Shown: piece after piece, positions 9,471-17,201 of the stretch
Layout: every line of letters starts with the position of its first letter
Numbering within the stretch: the stretch's first letter is position 1
Assembly: GCF_900114385.1 (NCBI RefSeq)
Contig: NZ_FOSW01000001.1
Coordinates: 372,001-436,000, forward strand
Reading direction: 5' to 3'
DNA: 64,000 bases
From: Geodermatophilus ruber
GTDB lineage: Bacteria; Actinomycetota; Actinomycetes; Mycobacteriales; Geodermatophilaceae
Made by a program: the position numbers and the translations under genes
Notes under the pieces: model-generated
What the model saw: only the letters and a program-made list of their open reading frames with translations
Databases searched by the model: none
What the model was told of the DNA's origin: nothing

Positions 9471-9495
9471 GTTGATACCCCCCAGGGGTATCAAC
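9471..9495. promoter_or_regulatory. CsoR/RicR-like palindromic operator
   Basis: Perfect 11-bp inverted arms GTTGATACCCC and GGGGTATCAAC around the 3-bp centre CCA. The ATACCCC...GGGGTAT core is the type of site bound by copper-sensing CsoR/RicR repressors in actinobacteria. It lies 31 bp upstream of the DUF4396 gene, which starts with a His-rich segment, and is in the intergenic space divergent to the diguanylate cyclase gene. No csoR gene is present in this window, so the regulator would act from elsewhere. Confidence 0.6.
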
Positions 9496-9525
9496 GGTAT
9501 TCAGTGCGGAGCGAGGAGAGTCCCG

Positions 9526-10017
9526 ATGACGGCGACCGCGCACGACCACTCCCACCACCCGCAGCACGGCGCCACCGGCGGGAAGACCTCGTGGGCGACC
9601 GCCGCGTCCGCCACGCTGCACTGCCTCACCGGCTGCGCCATCGGCGAGATCCTCGGCATGATCATCGGCACCTCGATCGGGCTGCACGACGCGGCCACCG
9701 TCGCGCTGTCGGTGGCCCTGGCCTTCGTCTTCGGCTACGCGCTGACGATGCGCGGCGTGCTGCGCGCCGGCCTGCCGTTCCGGCGGGCCCTGCAGGTGGC
9801 CCTGGCCGCCGACACGGTCTCGATCCTGGTGATGGAGGTGGTCGACAACGCGGTCGTGGTGTCGGTCCCCGGGGCCATGGAGGCCGGCGTCACCAGCGCG
9901 GTGTTCTGGTTCGCGCTCGCCGGTGGACTCGCCGTCGCCTTCGTCGTCACCCTGCCGGTCAACCGCCGGCTGATGAGCCGCGGCAAGGGCCACGCCGTCG
10001 TCCACGGCCTGCACTGA
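9526..10017 (+). CDS. DUF4396 membrane protein with His-rich N-terminus
   Basis: 163-residue integral membrane protein. After a His-rich cytoplasmic start (HDHSHHPQH at about residues 6-14), four membrane helices follow, the first containing TLHCLTGCAIGEILGM with two Cys and the second the IIGTSIGL region; this layout is that of DUF4396. The Cys and His residues in or near the membrane make a metal-handling role plausible, and the upstream CsoR-like palindrome points to copper. ATG at 9526 is preceded by GCGAGGAGAG. A strong hairpin terminator follows. No function is experimentally known to me for this family. Confidence 0.75.
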   Translation: MTATAHDHSHHPQHGATGGKTSWATAASATLHCLTGCAIGEILGMIIGTSIGLHDAATVALSVALAFVFGYALTMRGVLRAGLPFRRALQVALAADTVSILVMEVVDNAVVVSVPGAMEAGVTSAVFWFALAGGLAVAFVVTLPVNRRLMSRGKGHAVVHGLH

Positions 10018-10031
10018 CCCCGGACGGCATG

Positions 10032-10062
10032 CGACCCCGGTCTCCGCAGGAGGCCGGGGTCG
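10032..10062 (+). terminator. Hairpin terminator after the DUF4396 gene
   Basis: Arms CGACCCCGGTCTCC and GGAGGCCGGGGTCG pair over 14 bp (one T-G wobble) with a 3-nt loop, 15 bp after the stop codon. There is no T-run, as is usual in very high-GC actinobacteria. Confidence 0.65.
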
Positions 10063-10125
10063 CCCGTGTCCACGCTCTCCTCGGCGTCCCCGCGCGCGCA
10101 GGAGGGCCCAGGAGGGGTCGCTTCT

Positions 10126-10233
10126 CAGCGAGCGGAGAAGTCGCTGGCGTTCGCCATCGTCAGCAGCTCGTCGCGCATCGCCGGGCTGCCGCTGCGGGCC
10201 AGGGCGCGCTCGAGCGCCCGCCGCGTCCGCACC
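10126..10233 (-). CDS. Possible small basic protein, 35 aa
   Basis: A 35-codon frame downstream of ptsI starts with GTG and reads RTRRALERALARSGSPAM then RDELLTMANASDFSAR. The helical, Arg/Ala/Leu-rich composition with an SGSPAMRDELL turn looks protein-like and resembles short hypothetical proteins of actinobacteria, but the ribosome site is weak and the frame remains open upstream into ptsI without a better start. It could be a genuine small gene co-transcribed with ptsI or a chance frame. Confidence is low. Confidence 0.3.
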
Positions 10234-10254
10234 GCCTGCCGCCGCTGCCGGGCC

Positions 10255-11967
10255 TCACGCGCCGGCCAGCACCGCCCGCGCGGCCGCCCGGGCCCCCTGC
10301 GGGTCGTCGGCGCCCAGCGCGCCCTCGGCGGCCCGCCGGCAGGTCGCCAGGTCCGCGGTGGCCAGGCGGGCTCCCACGCCGGCCACCGAGGAGGCCGCGC
10401 ACGACAGCGAGGTGACCCCCAGGCCGACGAGGACGCAGGCCAGCAGCGGGTCGGCGGCGGCCTCCCCGCAGACCCCCACCGGCCGCTCGGCCCGCTGGCC
10501 GGCGGACGCCGTGGCCTCCACGAGCGCCAGCAGCGCCGGCTGCCAGGGGTCGGTGAGGTCGGCCAGGTCGGCGGAGAGCCGGTCGGCGGCGAGGGTGTAC
10601 TGCGAGAGGTCGTTGGTGCCGATCGACAGGAAGTCGACGTGCTCGAACAGGCGGTCGGCCAGCAGCGCCGCCGAGGGCACCTCGACCATCACGCCCGGGA
10701 CGAGGCCGCGCTCGCGCACCAGGGCCGCGAACGCCGCCGCCTCGGGGGCGGTGGCCACCATCGGGGCCATCACCCACGGCTGCGTCCCGGTCCGCCGCGC
10801 CGCCTCGGCGATGGCGTCCAGCTGCCGCTCCAGCAGGCCGGGGCTGCGGCGGGCGACGCGCAGCCCGCGCACCCCGAGCGCCGGGTTGGCCTCGTCGGGG
10901 GCCGTGGCGAAGGCCAGCGGCTTGTCCGATCCCGCGTCCAGCGTGCGGACGACGACCTTGCGGCCCTCGAACGCGGCGAGCACCTCCGCGTACCCCTGCG
11001 CCTGCTCGTCGATCGACGGCTCCGCGGCCCGCCCGAGAAAGGCCAGCTCGGTCCGCAGCAGCCCGACGCCCTCGGCGTGCGCCGCGGCCGCGGCCCGCGC
11101 ACCGGCGCCGTCCTGGACGTTGGCGAGGATCGCGACCGGGACGCCGTCGCGCGTGCTGCCCGGCCCGCGGTAGCCGGCCAGCGCCGCGGCGGCACGGCGG
11201 GCCTCGGCGACGCGGGCGTGCGCCTCCTCCGGGTCCGGGTCGACGGTCACCGTGCCCTGCTCGCCGTCCACCAGGACCGTCGCGCCGGCGGGAACGCGCT
11301 CGAGGCCCTCGACCCCGACCACGCAGGGCAGGCCCAGCTGGCGGGCGATGATCGCCGTGTGGCTGGTGGCGCCGCCCAGCCGGGTGACCAGCCCGAGCAC
11401 GTGGGCCGCGTCGAGGCCGGCGGTGTCGGCCGGCGCGAGGTCCTCGGCCAGCAGAACGGAGGGGATCTCCGGGCGGGGCACGCCCGGCTCCTCCTGGCCG
11501 GTCAGCTCGGCGACGATCCGGTCCCGGATGTCGCGGACGTCGGTCACCCGCTCGGCCATGAGCCCACCCAGGCCGGTGAACAGGTCCACGAACTGCTGCG
11601 CGGCCCGGACGGTCGCCCGCTCCGCCGGCACACCGGCGGAGATCTGCTGCTCGACCGCCGACAGCAGGCCGCGGTCGCGCGCCAGCCCGGCCGTGGTCGC
11701 CAGCACCTCCGCGCTCACCCCCGTCGCGGCCTCCGCGCGCTGCGCGAGACGGCCGGCCACGACCTCGGCGGCGGCGGCGAACCGGGCCGCCTCCGCCGCG
11801 CGCGCCTCCTCCGCGACCACCGATCCGTCATCCTCGGGCAGCCGGACGGCCCCGGCCGGGCGGACCGCGGGACCGAACGCCACACCGGGGACCACGGGGG
11901 TGCCGGTCAGCACCGCAGGCCCACCGGCCGGGACGGGCGCGGCCGGGTCGAACGCAGGAGCGGACAT
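10255..11967 (-). CDS. ptsI: Phosphoenolpyruvate-protein phosphotransferase (PTS enzyme I)
   Basis: 570-residue cytoplasmic enzyme transferring phosphate from PEP to HPr. The N-terminal part carries the phosphohistidine motif GGATSHTAIIARQ with His203; the C-terminal TIM barrel has the LRTELAFL and FLSIGTNDLSQYTL motifs of the PEP-binding site and the conserved Cys of the VGVCGEAAADP region. ATG at 11967 is chosen over upstream codons because GCGAGG lies 6 nt ahead and the product then starts like other actinobacterial EI proteins. It is divergent from the fru operon, and ptsH lies at the end of that operon, so the whole general PTS is local. Confidence 0.95.
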   Translation of the reverse strand: MSAPAFDPAAPVPAGGPAVLTGTPVVPGVAFGPAVRPAGAVRLPEDDGSVVAEEARAAEAARFAAAAEVVAGRLAQRAEAATGVSAEVLATTAGLARDRGLLSAVEQQISAGVPAERATVRAAQQFVDLFTGLGGLMAERVTDVRDIRDRIVAELTGQEEPGVPRPEIPSVLLAEDLAPADTAGLDAAHVLGLVTRLGGATSHTAIIARQLGLPCVVGVEGLERVPAGATVLVDGEQGTVTVDPDPEEAHARVAEARRAAAALAGYRGPGSTRDGVPVAILANVQDGAGARAAAAAHAEGVGLLRTELAFLGRAAEPSIDEQAQGYAEVLAAFEGRKVVVRTLDAGSDKPLAFATAPDEANPALGVRGLRVARRSPGLLERQLDAIAEAARRTGTQPWVMAPMVATAPEAAAFAALVRERGLVPGVMVEVPSAALLADRLFEHVDFLSIGTNDLSQYTLAADRLSADLADLTDPWQPALLALVEATASAGQRAERPVGVCGEAAADPLLACVLVGLGVTSLSCAASSVAGVGARLATADLATCRRAAEGALGADDPQGARAAARAVLAGA

Positions 11968-12052
11968 GAGGACCTCGCTGTCGGGTGAGAGCCCCGAGAG
12001 GGACACGTACGGTCGGACGGCGTCGTGCGGTGACCAGCGTCACGAAAAACTC

Positions 12053-12082
12053 TTGACTTGTCAACACAGTCGGACGTAGAAC
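12053..12082 (+). promoter_or_regulatory. fru operon promoter with embedded operator half-sites
   Basis: -35 TTGACT (12053-12058), 18-bp spacer, -10 TAGAAC (12077-12082). The -35 overlaps the small inverted repeat TTGAC-TT-GTCAA (12053-12064), and CAACAC recurs downstream (12062, 12083 and 12089 areas). These are good candidates for binding by the DeoR-family regulator encoded immediately downstream, and lie in the region divergent to ptsI. Confidence 0.55.
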
Positions 12083-12137
12083 AACACCAACACAGATGCA
12101 ATCCCACATGGGCAGGCATGCGAGACGGAGGGCCGCC

Positions 12138-12905
12138 GTGTACGCCGAGGAACGCCAGCAGGCCATCGCCGGGCTGGTCGCCGACCGCGGCCGGGTCGCG
12201 GTGACCGCGCTCGCCGAGGGGTTCGGGGTCACCACCGAGACCGTCCGCCGCGACCTGGCCCTGCTCGAGCGGGCCGGCATGCTGCGCCGGGTCCACGGCG
12301 GCGCGGTGCCCCCCGGCACGCTCACCTTCGTCGAGACGGCCCTGGGCGAGCGGCACGGGACGCGCAGCGAGCAGAAGCAGAAGATCGCCGCCGCCGCGGC
12401 GGACCTGCTGCCCGACAACGACGGCAGCCTCCTCCTGGACGGGGGCAGCACCACCGCCACGCTGGCCGAGCTGCTGCCCGGCGGCCGGCGGCTGTTCGTG
12501 GCGACGAACTCCGTGCCCATCGCGGCCCGGCTGGCCGGAGCGCCCGGCCTGTCCCTCCACGTGCTGGGCGGCCGGGTCCGGGGGATCACCCAGTGCGCGG
12601 TCGGCGAGCCGGCTGTGGGCGCGCTGGCCGAGCTGCGCGTGGACGTCGCCTTCCTCGGGACCAACGGGATCAGCGCCGAGCACGGGTTCACGACGCCGGA
12701 CGAGGCCGAGGCCTCGGTCAAGCGCGCGATGGCCCGCGCAGCCCGGCGCGTGGTCGTGCTCGCCGACAGCAGCAAGCTGGGGCGCGAACACCTCGTGCGG
12801 TTCGCGGCGACGGCCGACGTCGACGTGCTCGTCACCGACGGGGACGCCTCGGCCGCCGACATCGCGCGCCTCGAGGACGCCGGCATCGAGGTGGTGGTCG
12901 CATGA
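12138..12905 (+). CDS. fruR: DeoR-family transcriptional regulator of the fructose operon
   Basis: 255-residue regulator. The N-terminal winged helix (about residues 1-55) contains LAEGFGVTTETVRRDLALL and RRVHGGA, the standard DeoR signature; the rest is a phosphosugar-isomerase-like sensor domain with DGGSTTATLAELLP and the FLGTNGIS segment. In actinobacteria such FruR proteins sense fructose 1-phosphate or fructose 1,6-bisphosphate; this is inferred from position. GTG at 12138 is chosen because GGAGG lies 6 nt upstream and family members start close to YAEERQQAI; an in-frame ATG at 12096 would add 14 residues. The stop overlaps fruK by ATGA. Confidence 0.88.
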   Translation: MYAEERQQAIAGLVADRGRVAVTALAEGFGVTTETVRRDLALLERAGMLRRVHGGAVPPGTLTFVETALGERHGTRSEQKQKIAAAAADLLPDNDGSLLLDGGSTTATLAELLPGGRRLFVATNSVPIAARLAGAPGLSLHVLGGRVRGITQCAVGEPAVGALAELRVDVAFLGTNGISAEHGFTTPDEAEASVKRAMARAARRVVVLADSSKLGREHLVRFAATADVDVLVTDGDASAADIARLEDAGIEVVVA

Positions 12906-13936
12906 GCACCCAGGCCGCGCCGCCCTCCGGGCGGGTCGTCACCCTCACCGCCAACCCGAGCCTGGACCGCACGCTCACCCTCCCCGGGCCGCTCGAGCGG
13001 GGCGGTGTCGTCCGCCTGGCACCCAGCGCCACCGAACCGGGCGGCAAGGGCGTCAACGTGGCGCGGGCGATCGCGGCCGCGGGTGGGGACGTGGTCACCG
13101 TGCTGCCGGCGGCCGACGACGACCCGATCGTCGCAGCCCTGCACCGGCTCGGCCTCCCGCTGGCCACGGTGCCGGTGACCACGCCCGTGCGCACCAACTA
13201 CACGCTGGCCGAACCCGACGGCACCACCACGAAGCTCAACGAGCCCGGCGCGGCGCTGGACCCCGACACGCGCACCGCGCTGGCCGCCGTCCTGCACCGG
13301 TACGCCCAGGGCGCCCGCTGGGTGGTCCTCTCCGGCTCGCTGCCCCCGGGCACCCCGGTCGACTGGTACGCCGACCTGGTCCGCGCGCTGCGGGACACCG
13401 GCGCGCGGATCGCCGTCGACACCTCCGAGGCCCCGCTCCTGGCCCTGCTGACCGCCGGCCCGGACGCCGTGCCCGACCTGCTCAAGCCCAACGCCGAGGA
13501 GCTCGCCCAGCTGGCCGGGGTGCCCGAGGCCGAGCTGGTCGCCGATCGGGACGCCGCGCTGGCCGCCGTCGGCACACTGCACGAGCGCGGCGTGGCGGAG
13601 GTGCTGCTGACCCTCGGCGCGGAGGGCGCGCTGCTGTCCTCCGCGGAGGGCGTCTGGTCGGCCGCGCCCCCGCCGATCGCCGTCCGCAGCACCGTCGGCG
13701 CCGGCGACTGCAGCCTCGCGGGCCACCTGCTCGCCCACCTCGCGGGCGCCCCGCCCGCCGAGCGGCTGCGCTTCGCCGTCGCCTACGGCGCGGCCAGCGC
13801 GTCGCTGCCCGGATCCGCCGTTCCCACCCCGGCCCAGGTGGACGGTCCAGCAGTTCGGGTCACCGCCGGCCTGTCCGGCTCCACCACCCCGCCCAGCACC
13901 GCCCCCGTCCCGGCCGCCGGCCGGGACGTCCGCTGA
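12902..13936 (+). CDS. fruK: 1-phosphofructokinase
   Basis: 344-residue PfkB-family kinase converting fructose 1-phosphate to fructose 1,6-bisphosphate. N-terminal VVTLTANPSLDRTL and the EPGGKGVNVARA motif, and the C-terminal anion-hole/catalytic motif STVGAGDCSLAG with the catalytic Asp, identify the family; the usual 1-PFK has about 310 residues, and this one has an extra Ser/Thr/Pro-rich C-terminal tail of about 35 residues. It overlaps fruR by 4 bp (ATGA), so is translationally coupled, and is followed by the PTS transporter gene 21 bp later. Confidence 0.95.
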   Translation: MSTQAAPPSGRVVTLTANPSLDRTLTLPGPLERGGVVRLAPSATEPGGKGVNVARAIAAAGGDVVTVLPAADDDPIVAALHRLGLPLATVPVTTPVRTNYTLAEPDGTTTKLNEPGAALDPDTRTALAAVLHRYAQGARWVVLSGSLPPGTPVDWYADLVRALRDTGARIAVDTSEAPLLALLTAGPDAVPDLLKPNAEELAQLAGVPEAELVADRDAALAAVGTLHERGVAEVLLTLGAEGALLSSAEGVWSAAPPPIAVRSTVGAGDCSLAGHLLAHLAGAPPAERLRFAVAYGAASASLPGSAVPTPAQVDGPAVRVTAGLSGSTTPPSTAPVPAAGRDVR

Positions 13937-13957
13937 CGCCTCCGGGAGAGGTCCACC

Positions 13958-16141
13958 ATGCCTCCACTGATCACCACCGATCTGGTCGCGCTCGACGCCG
14001 ACCTGGGTGCCGACAAGGGCACGGTCGTGCGCCGGCTGGCCGAGCTGGTCGCCGCCGCGGGCCGGGCGACGAGCGCCGAGGCGCTGTACGCCGACGCCAT
14101 GGCCCGTGAGGCGCAGGCCCCGACCGGGCTGCCCGGCGGCATCGCCATCCCGCACTGCCGCTCCGAGGCGGTGACCGAGGCGTCCCTGGCCTTCGCCCGG
14201 CTGGACCCGAAGGTGGACTTCGGCGCGCCAGACGGGCCGGCCGACCTGGTGTTCCTCATCGCCGCCCCGGCGCACGGGGACGCCGACCACCTCACACTGC
14301 TGACCGCCCTGGCCCGGGCGCTGGTCCGGCCGGAGTTCGTCGCCTCGCTGCGGTCGGCCACCTCGGCCGAGGAGATCGTGCGCCTGGTCGAGGAGGTCGT
14401 CGCGCCCGAACCGGCCGGGGTGGCCTCCGCCTCGGCCCCGGCCCCCGCCGCTGTCGCTGTCGCCCCCGAGCCCAGCGTCGCGTCGGCTCCCGAGACGCGA
14501 CGGAAGAGCATCGTGGTGGTGAGCGCCTGCCCGACGGGGATCGCGCACACCTACATGGCCGCTGACAAGCTGACCGCCGCCGGCGAGGCGGCCGGCGTGG
14601 ACGTGCACGTGGAGACCCAGGGCTCGTCCGGCTCCACCCCGCTGGCGACCGAGGTGATCCGCGCCGCCGACGCGGTCATCTTCGCCGTGGACGTCGGCGT
14701 CAAGGACCAGGACCGCTTCGCCGGGAAGCCGGTCGTCCAGTCGGGGACCAAGCGGGCGATCAACGAGCCCGACGTCATGGTGCGCGAGGCGCTCACCGCG
14801 GCCGAGGACCCGAATGCCCGCCGGGTCGCCGGTGGCGGCGGTGGCGGTGGCGGTGGCGGTGGCAGCGCCGGCGGGGGCGGGGGCGGGGGCGGGGGCGTCC
14901 CGAGCGGGGCCGGCAAGCCGAGCACCGGCGCGGAGATCCGCCGCTGGCTGCTCACCGGTGTGAGCTACATGATCCCGTTCGTCGCCGCAGGCGGTCTGCT
15001 CATCGCGCTCGGCTTCCTGCTCGCCGGGTACCCGGTGGCGAACACCAACCCGGAGACCGGGCAGTCCTGGGCCCTCACGTGGGTCCTCAACAACACGCTG
15101 TTCGACCTGCCGACCAGCACCGTCGAGCACCTCAACGGCGGACTGCTCGGCTACCTCGGGGCCGTGCTCTTCCTGCTGGGCAGCCTGGCGTTCAGCTTCC
15201 TGGTGCCCGCGCTGGCCGGCTACATCGCCTACGCGATCGCCGACCGGCCGGGCATCGCGCCGGGCTTCACCGTGGGCCTGGTGTCCGTCACCGTGGGCGC
15301 CGGCTTCATCGGCGGCCTGATCGGTGGTGTGATCGCCGGCTTCGCGGCGCTGTGGCTCAGCCGCCTGAAGGTCCCGACGTTCATGCGCGGGCTGATGCCG
15401 GTCGTGATCATCCCGCTCGGTGCGACGCTGATCGCCGGCGGGCTGATGGCCATCGTCCTCGGCCGGCCGCTGGCCGCCGCCGTCAACGGGCTGACCGACT
15501 GGCTCAACGGCCTGACCGGCACGTCCGCGATCCTGCTCGGCATCATCCTCGGCCTGATGATGGCCTTCGACATGGGCGGTCCGGTCAACAAGGCCGCCTA
15601 CGCGTTCGCCACCGCCGGGCTGGCCAGCTACATCGCCGACCCGGGCACCAACACCGGCCCGCTGGTGATCATGGCGACCGTGATGGCCGCGGGCATGGTG
15701 CCCCCGATCGCCCTGTCGATCGCGACGTTCGTCCGCCCGAAGCTGTTCACCCCCGCCGAGCGGGAGCAGGGCAAGGCCGCGTGGCTGCTGGGGCTGGCGT
15801 TCATCACCGAGGGCGCGATCCCGTTCGCCGCAGCCGACCCGCTGCGGGTCATCCCGTCGATCATGATCGGCTCGGCGACCACCGGTGCCATCGTGGCCGC
15901 GGCCGGTGTGCAGGCGCAGGCTCCGCACGGCGGCATCTTCGTGTTCTTCGCGATCAAGGGCTTCCTGATCTGGCTGCTCGCGATCGTGATCGGCGCCGTC
16001 ATCGGCGCGGCGGCGGTGATCGTCGCCAAGGGCATCGGCCGGAAGAAGGCCGAGGAGGTGCCCGAGGACGCCGTCGACCTCGAGCACGCCCACCCCGCCA
16101 CCCACCCGGCCGCGCCCGCCACCCAGCCGGCCCGGGCCTGA
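13958..16141 (+). CDS. fruA: PTS fructose transporter subunit IIABC
   Basis: 727-residue membrane permease that phosphorylates fructose to fructose 1-phosphate during uptake. Domain order: EIIA with GIAIPHCRSE (His66), an Ala/Pro linker, EIIB starting RKSIVVVSACPTGIAHTY (phosphocysteine Cys191), a linker of 20 glycines in two runs (about residues 292-313), then EIIC with about eight membrane helices to residue 710. ATG at 13958 follows GGGAGAGG. It sits between fruK and ptsH in one operon. The poly-Gly linker is unusually long and encoded by simple repeats. Confidence 0.96.
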   Translation: MPPLITTDLVALDADLGADKGTVVRRLAELVAAAGRATSAEALYADAMAREAQAPTGLPGGIAIPHCRSEAVTEASLAFARLDPKVDFGAPDGPADLVFLIAAPAHGDADHLTLLTALARALVRPEFVASLRSATSAEEIVRLVEEVVAPEPAGVASASAPAPAAVAVAPEPSVASAPETRRKSIVVVSACPTGIAHTYMAADKLTAAGEAAGVDVHVETQGSSGSTPLATEVIRAADAVIFAVDVGVKDQDRFAGKPVVQSGTKRAINEPDVMVREALTAAEDPNARRVAGGGGGGGGGGGSAGGGGGGGGGVPSGAGKPSTGAEIRRWLLTGVSYMIPFVAAGGLLIALGFLLAGYPVANTNPETGQSWALTWVLNNTLFDLPTSTVEHLNGGLLGYLGAVLFLLGSLAFSFLVPALAGYIAYAIADRPGIAPGFTVGLVSVTVGAGFIGGLIGGVIAGFAALWLSRLKVPTFMRGLMPVVIIPLGATLIAGGLMAIVLGRPLAAAVNGLTDWLNGLTGTSAILLGIILGLMMAFDMGGPVNKAAYAFATAGLASYIADPGTNTGPLVIMATVMAAGMVPPIALSIATFVRPKLFTPAEREQGKAAWLLGLAFITEGAIPFAAADPLRVIPSIMIGSATTGAIVAAAGVQAQAPHGGIFVFFAIKGFLIWLLAIVIGAVIGAAAVIVAKGIGRKKAEEVPEDAVDLEHAHPATHPAAPATQPARA
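14831..14896 (+). repeat. In-frame GGTGGC and GGGGGC hexanucleotide repeats in fruA linker
   Basis: Tandem GGYGGC units (14831-14863), a 6-bp interruption, then a run of GGGGGC-type units (14870-14896). They encode 11 and 9 glycines between EIIB and EIIC. Because the unit is six bases, unit gain or loss keeps the frame. The second run could form a G-quadruplex on the coding strand. Confidence 0.85.
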
Positions 16142-16207
16142 CCCGGCAAGCTGCACGTGGCAGTTCGTTCGGCGCCCGTTCGTTCCCAGCAGCGAGGATG
16201 AGGACCC

Positions 16208-16468
16208 ATGCCCAGTCAGACCGTCACCGTCGGCTCCCGGGTCGGGCTGCATGCCCGCCCGGCGGCACTGATCGCCGAGGCCGTCGGCAAGGCCGGCGTC
16301 CCGGTCACCCTGGCCACGCCGGGCGGCAACCCGGTGGACGCCGGATCCCCCCTGATGATCATGACTCTCGGCGCCAAGAAGGGCGCGGACGTCGTCGTGA
16401 CCACCGATGACCCCGCCGTGCTCGCACAGATCGCGGACCTGGTCGCTCAGGACCTCGACGCCGAATAG
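16208..16468 (+). CDS. ptsH: PTS phosphocarrier protein HPr
   Basis: 86-residue cytoplasmic phosphocarrier between EI and EIIA. The active-site motif is GLHARPA with His15; the later GNPVDAGSPLMIMTLG segment corresponds to the regulatory-Ser region of HPr, with Ser present, although actinobacterial HPr is generally not controlled by HPr kinase. ATG at 16208 is preceded by GCGAGGATGAGG. It is the last gene of the fructose operon, 66 bp after fruA, and is followed by strong hairpins. Two GTTCGTTC copies (16163 and 16178) lie in its leader, of unknown meaning. Confidence 0.95.
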   Translation: MPSQTVTVGSRVGLHARPAALIAEAVGKAGVPVTLATPGGNPVDAGSPLMIMTLGAKKGADVVVTTDDPAVLAQIADLVAQDLDAE

Positions 16469-16470
16469 CA

Positions 16471-16529
16471 AAGGCCCCGCTGCCCCCCACCCCTCGCACC
16501 TCGGGGCGGGACCCTGCAGCGGGGTCCTT
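16471..16529 (+). terminator. Terminator of the fructose operon
   Basis: Arms AAGGCCCCGCTGC (16471-16483) and GCAGCGGGGTCCTT (16516-16529) pair with one bulged T; the enclosed stretch contains further CCCC/GGGG pairing. It begins 3 bp after the ptsH stop codon. Confidence 0.75.
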
Positions 16530-16531
16530 AC

Positions 16532-16566
16532 CGGCGCCCGTCCCCTGCAGAAGGGGGCGGGCGCCG
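16532..16566. terminator. Second hairpin after ptsH
   Basis: Arms CGGCGCCCG and CGGGCGCCG, extended inward by TCCCC/GGGGG pairing, with a 7-nt loop. Placed in tandem with the first terminator and between convergent genes, so it may serve both strands. Confidence 0.55.
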
Positions 16567-16583
16567 TCTCGTCGTTCCTCAGG

Positions 16584-16657
16584 CCGTGATCATGGGGCTG
16601 TGGTCGCCCCGCGCGGCGAGTCCCGCCGTGTCGGGCGCGACAAGCCCATGATCACGG
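16584..16657. repeat. Long imperfect inverted repeat (REP-like) between convergent genes
   Basis: Perfect 13-bp outer arms CCGTGATCATGGG (16584-16596) and CCCATGATCACGG (16645-16657), with partial inner pairing, giving a roughly 74-nt cruciform or RNA hairpin. It ends 15 bp before the stop of the SRPBCC gene. The size and position suggest a dispersed palindromic repeat acting as a bidirectional terminator; only one copy of this exact arm is present here. Confidence 0.6.
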
Positions 16658-16671
16658 AGGGGCGTGGGGCG

Positions 16672-17133
16672 TCAGCTGGGGCGCTCGACGTCCCCCCGCC
16701 AGGCGCCGGTCTCGGTGCCGCGGCTCTCGATGAACTCCTTGAACCGCTTCGCGTCGGCCTTCACCTGGCGGTCGTCGAAGCCCAGCGCCGCACCAGCCTT
16801 CTCGAGGATGCCCTCGGGCTCCCAGTCGATCTGGATCATGACGCGGGTCCTGTTCTCGTCGAGCCGGTGGAAGGTGACCACCCCGGCGTGCCTGGCCTCG
16901 CCGTCGGTGCTGGTCCAGGCCACCCGCTCGTCGGGGTGCTGCTCGGTGATCTCCGCGTCGAACTCGCGCTTCACGCCGTCGATGCTGGTGACCCAGTGGG
17001 TGTGCCGGTCGTCGATCTGGGTGATCCGCTCGACCCCGCCCATGAACTGGGGGAAGGACTCGAACTGGGTCCACTGGTCGTAGGCGACCCGGATCGGGAC
17101 GTCGACGTCGACGGATTCCTGCACGCTGGCCAC
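16672..17133 (-). CDS. SRPBCC-family (polyketide cyclase/dehydrase-like) protein
   Basis: 153-residue START-like fold protein predicted to bind a hydrophobic ligand. The pattern VPIRVAYDQWTQFESFPQFM near the N-terminus and the closing helix DAKRFKEFIESRG are standard for this family, often annotated as cyclase/dehydrase. There is no signal peptide. GTG start at 17133 follows GAGGAGGACTCCC. It stands alone between the fructose PTS region and the AGE-family gene. The substrate is unknown. Confidence 0.85.
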   Translation of the reverse strand: MASVQESVDVDVPIRVAYDQWTQFESFPQFMGGVERITQIDDRHTHWVTSIDGVKREFDAEITEQHPDERVAWTSTDGEARHAGVVTFHRLDENRTRVMIQIDWEPEGILEKAGAALGFDDRQVKADAKRFKEFIESRGTETGAWRGDVERPS

Positions 17134-17201
17134 GGGAGTCCTCCTCTGCTCGGAAACTCGGTCAGGCAGGCCCTACCCGTGCGATCGGCAACGGACACGT
17201 G

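Noticed and set aside
11828-16471. 1547-codon open frame on the minus strand
   Set aside because: It is antisense to fruR-fruK-fruA-ptsH, is rich in Arg/Gly/His/Asp runs without domains, and arises from the high third-position GC of the true genes.
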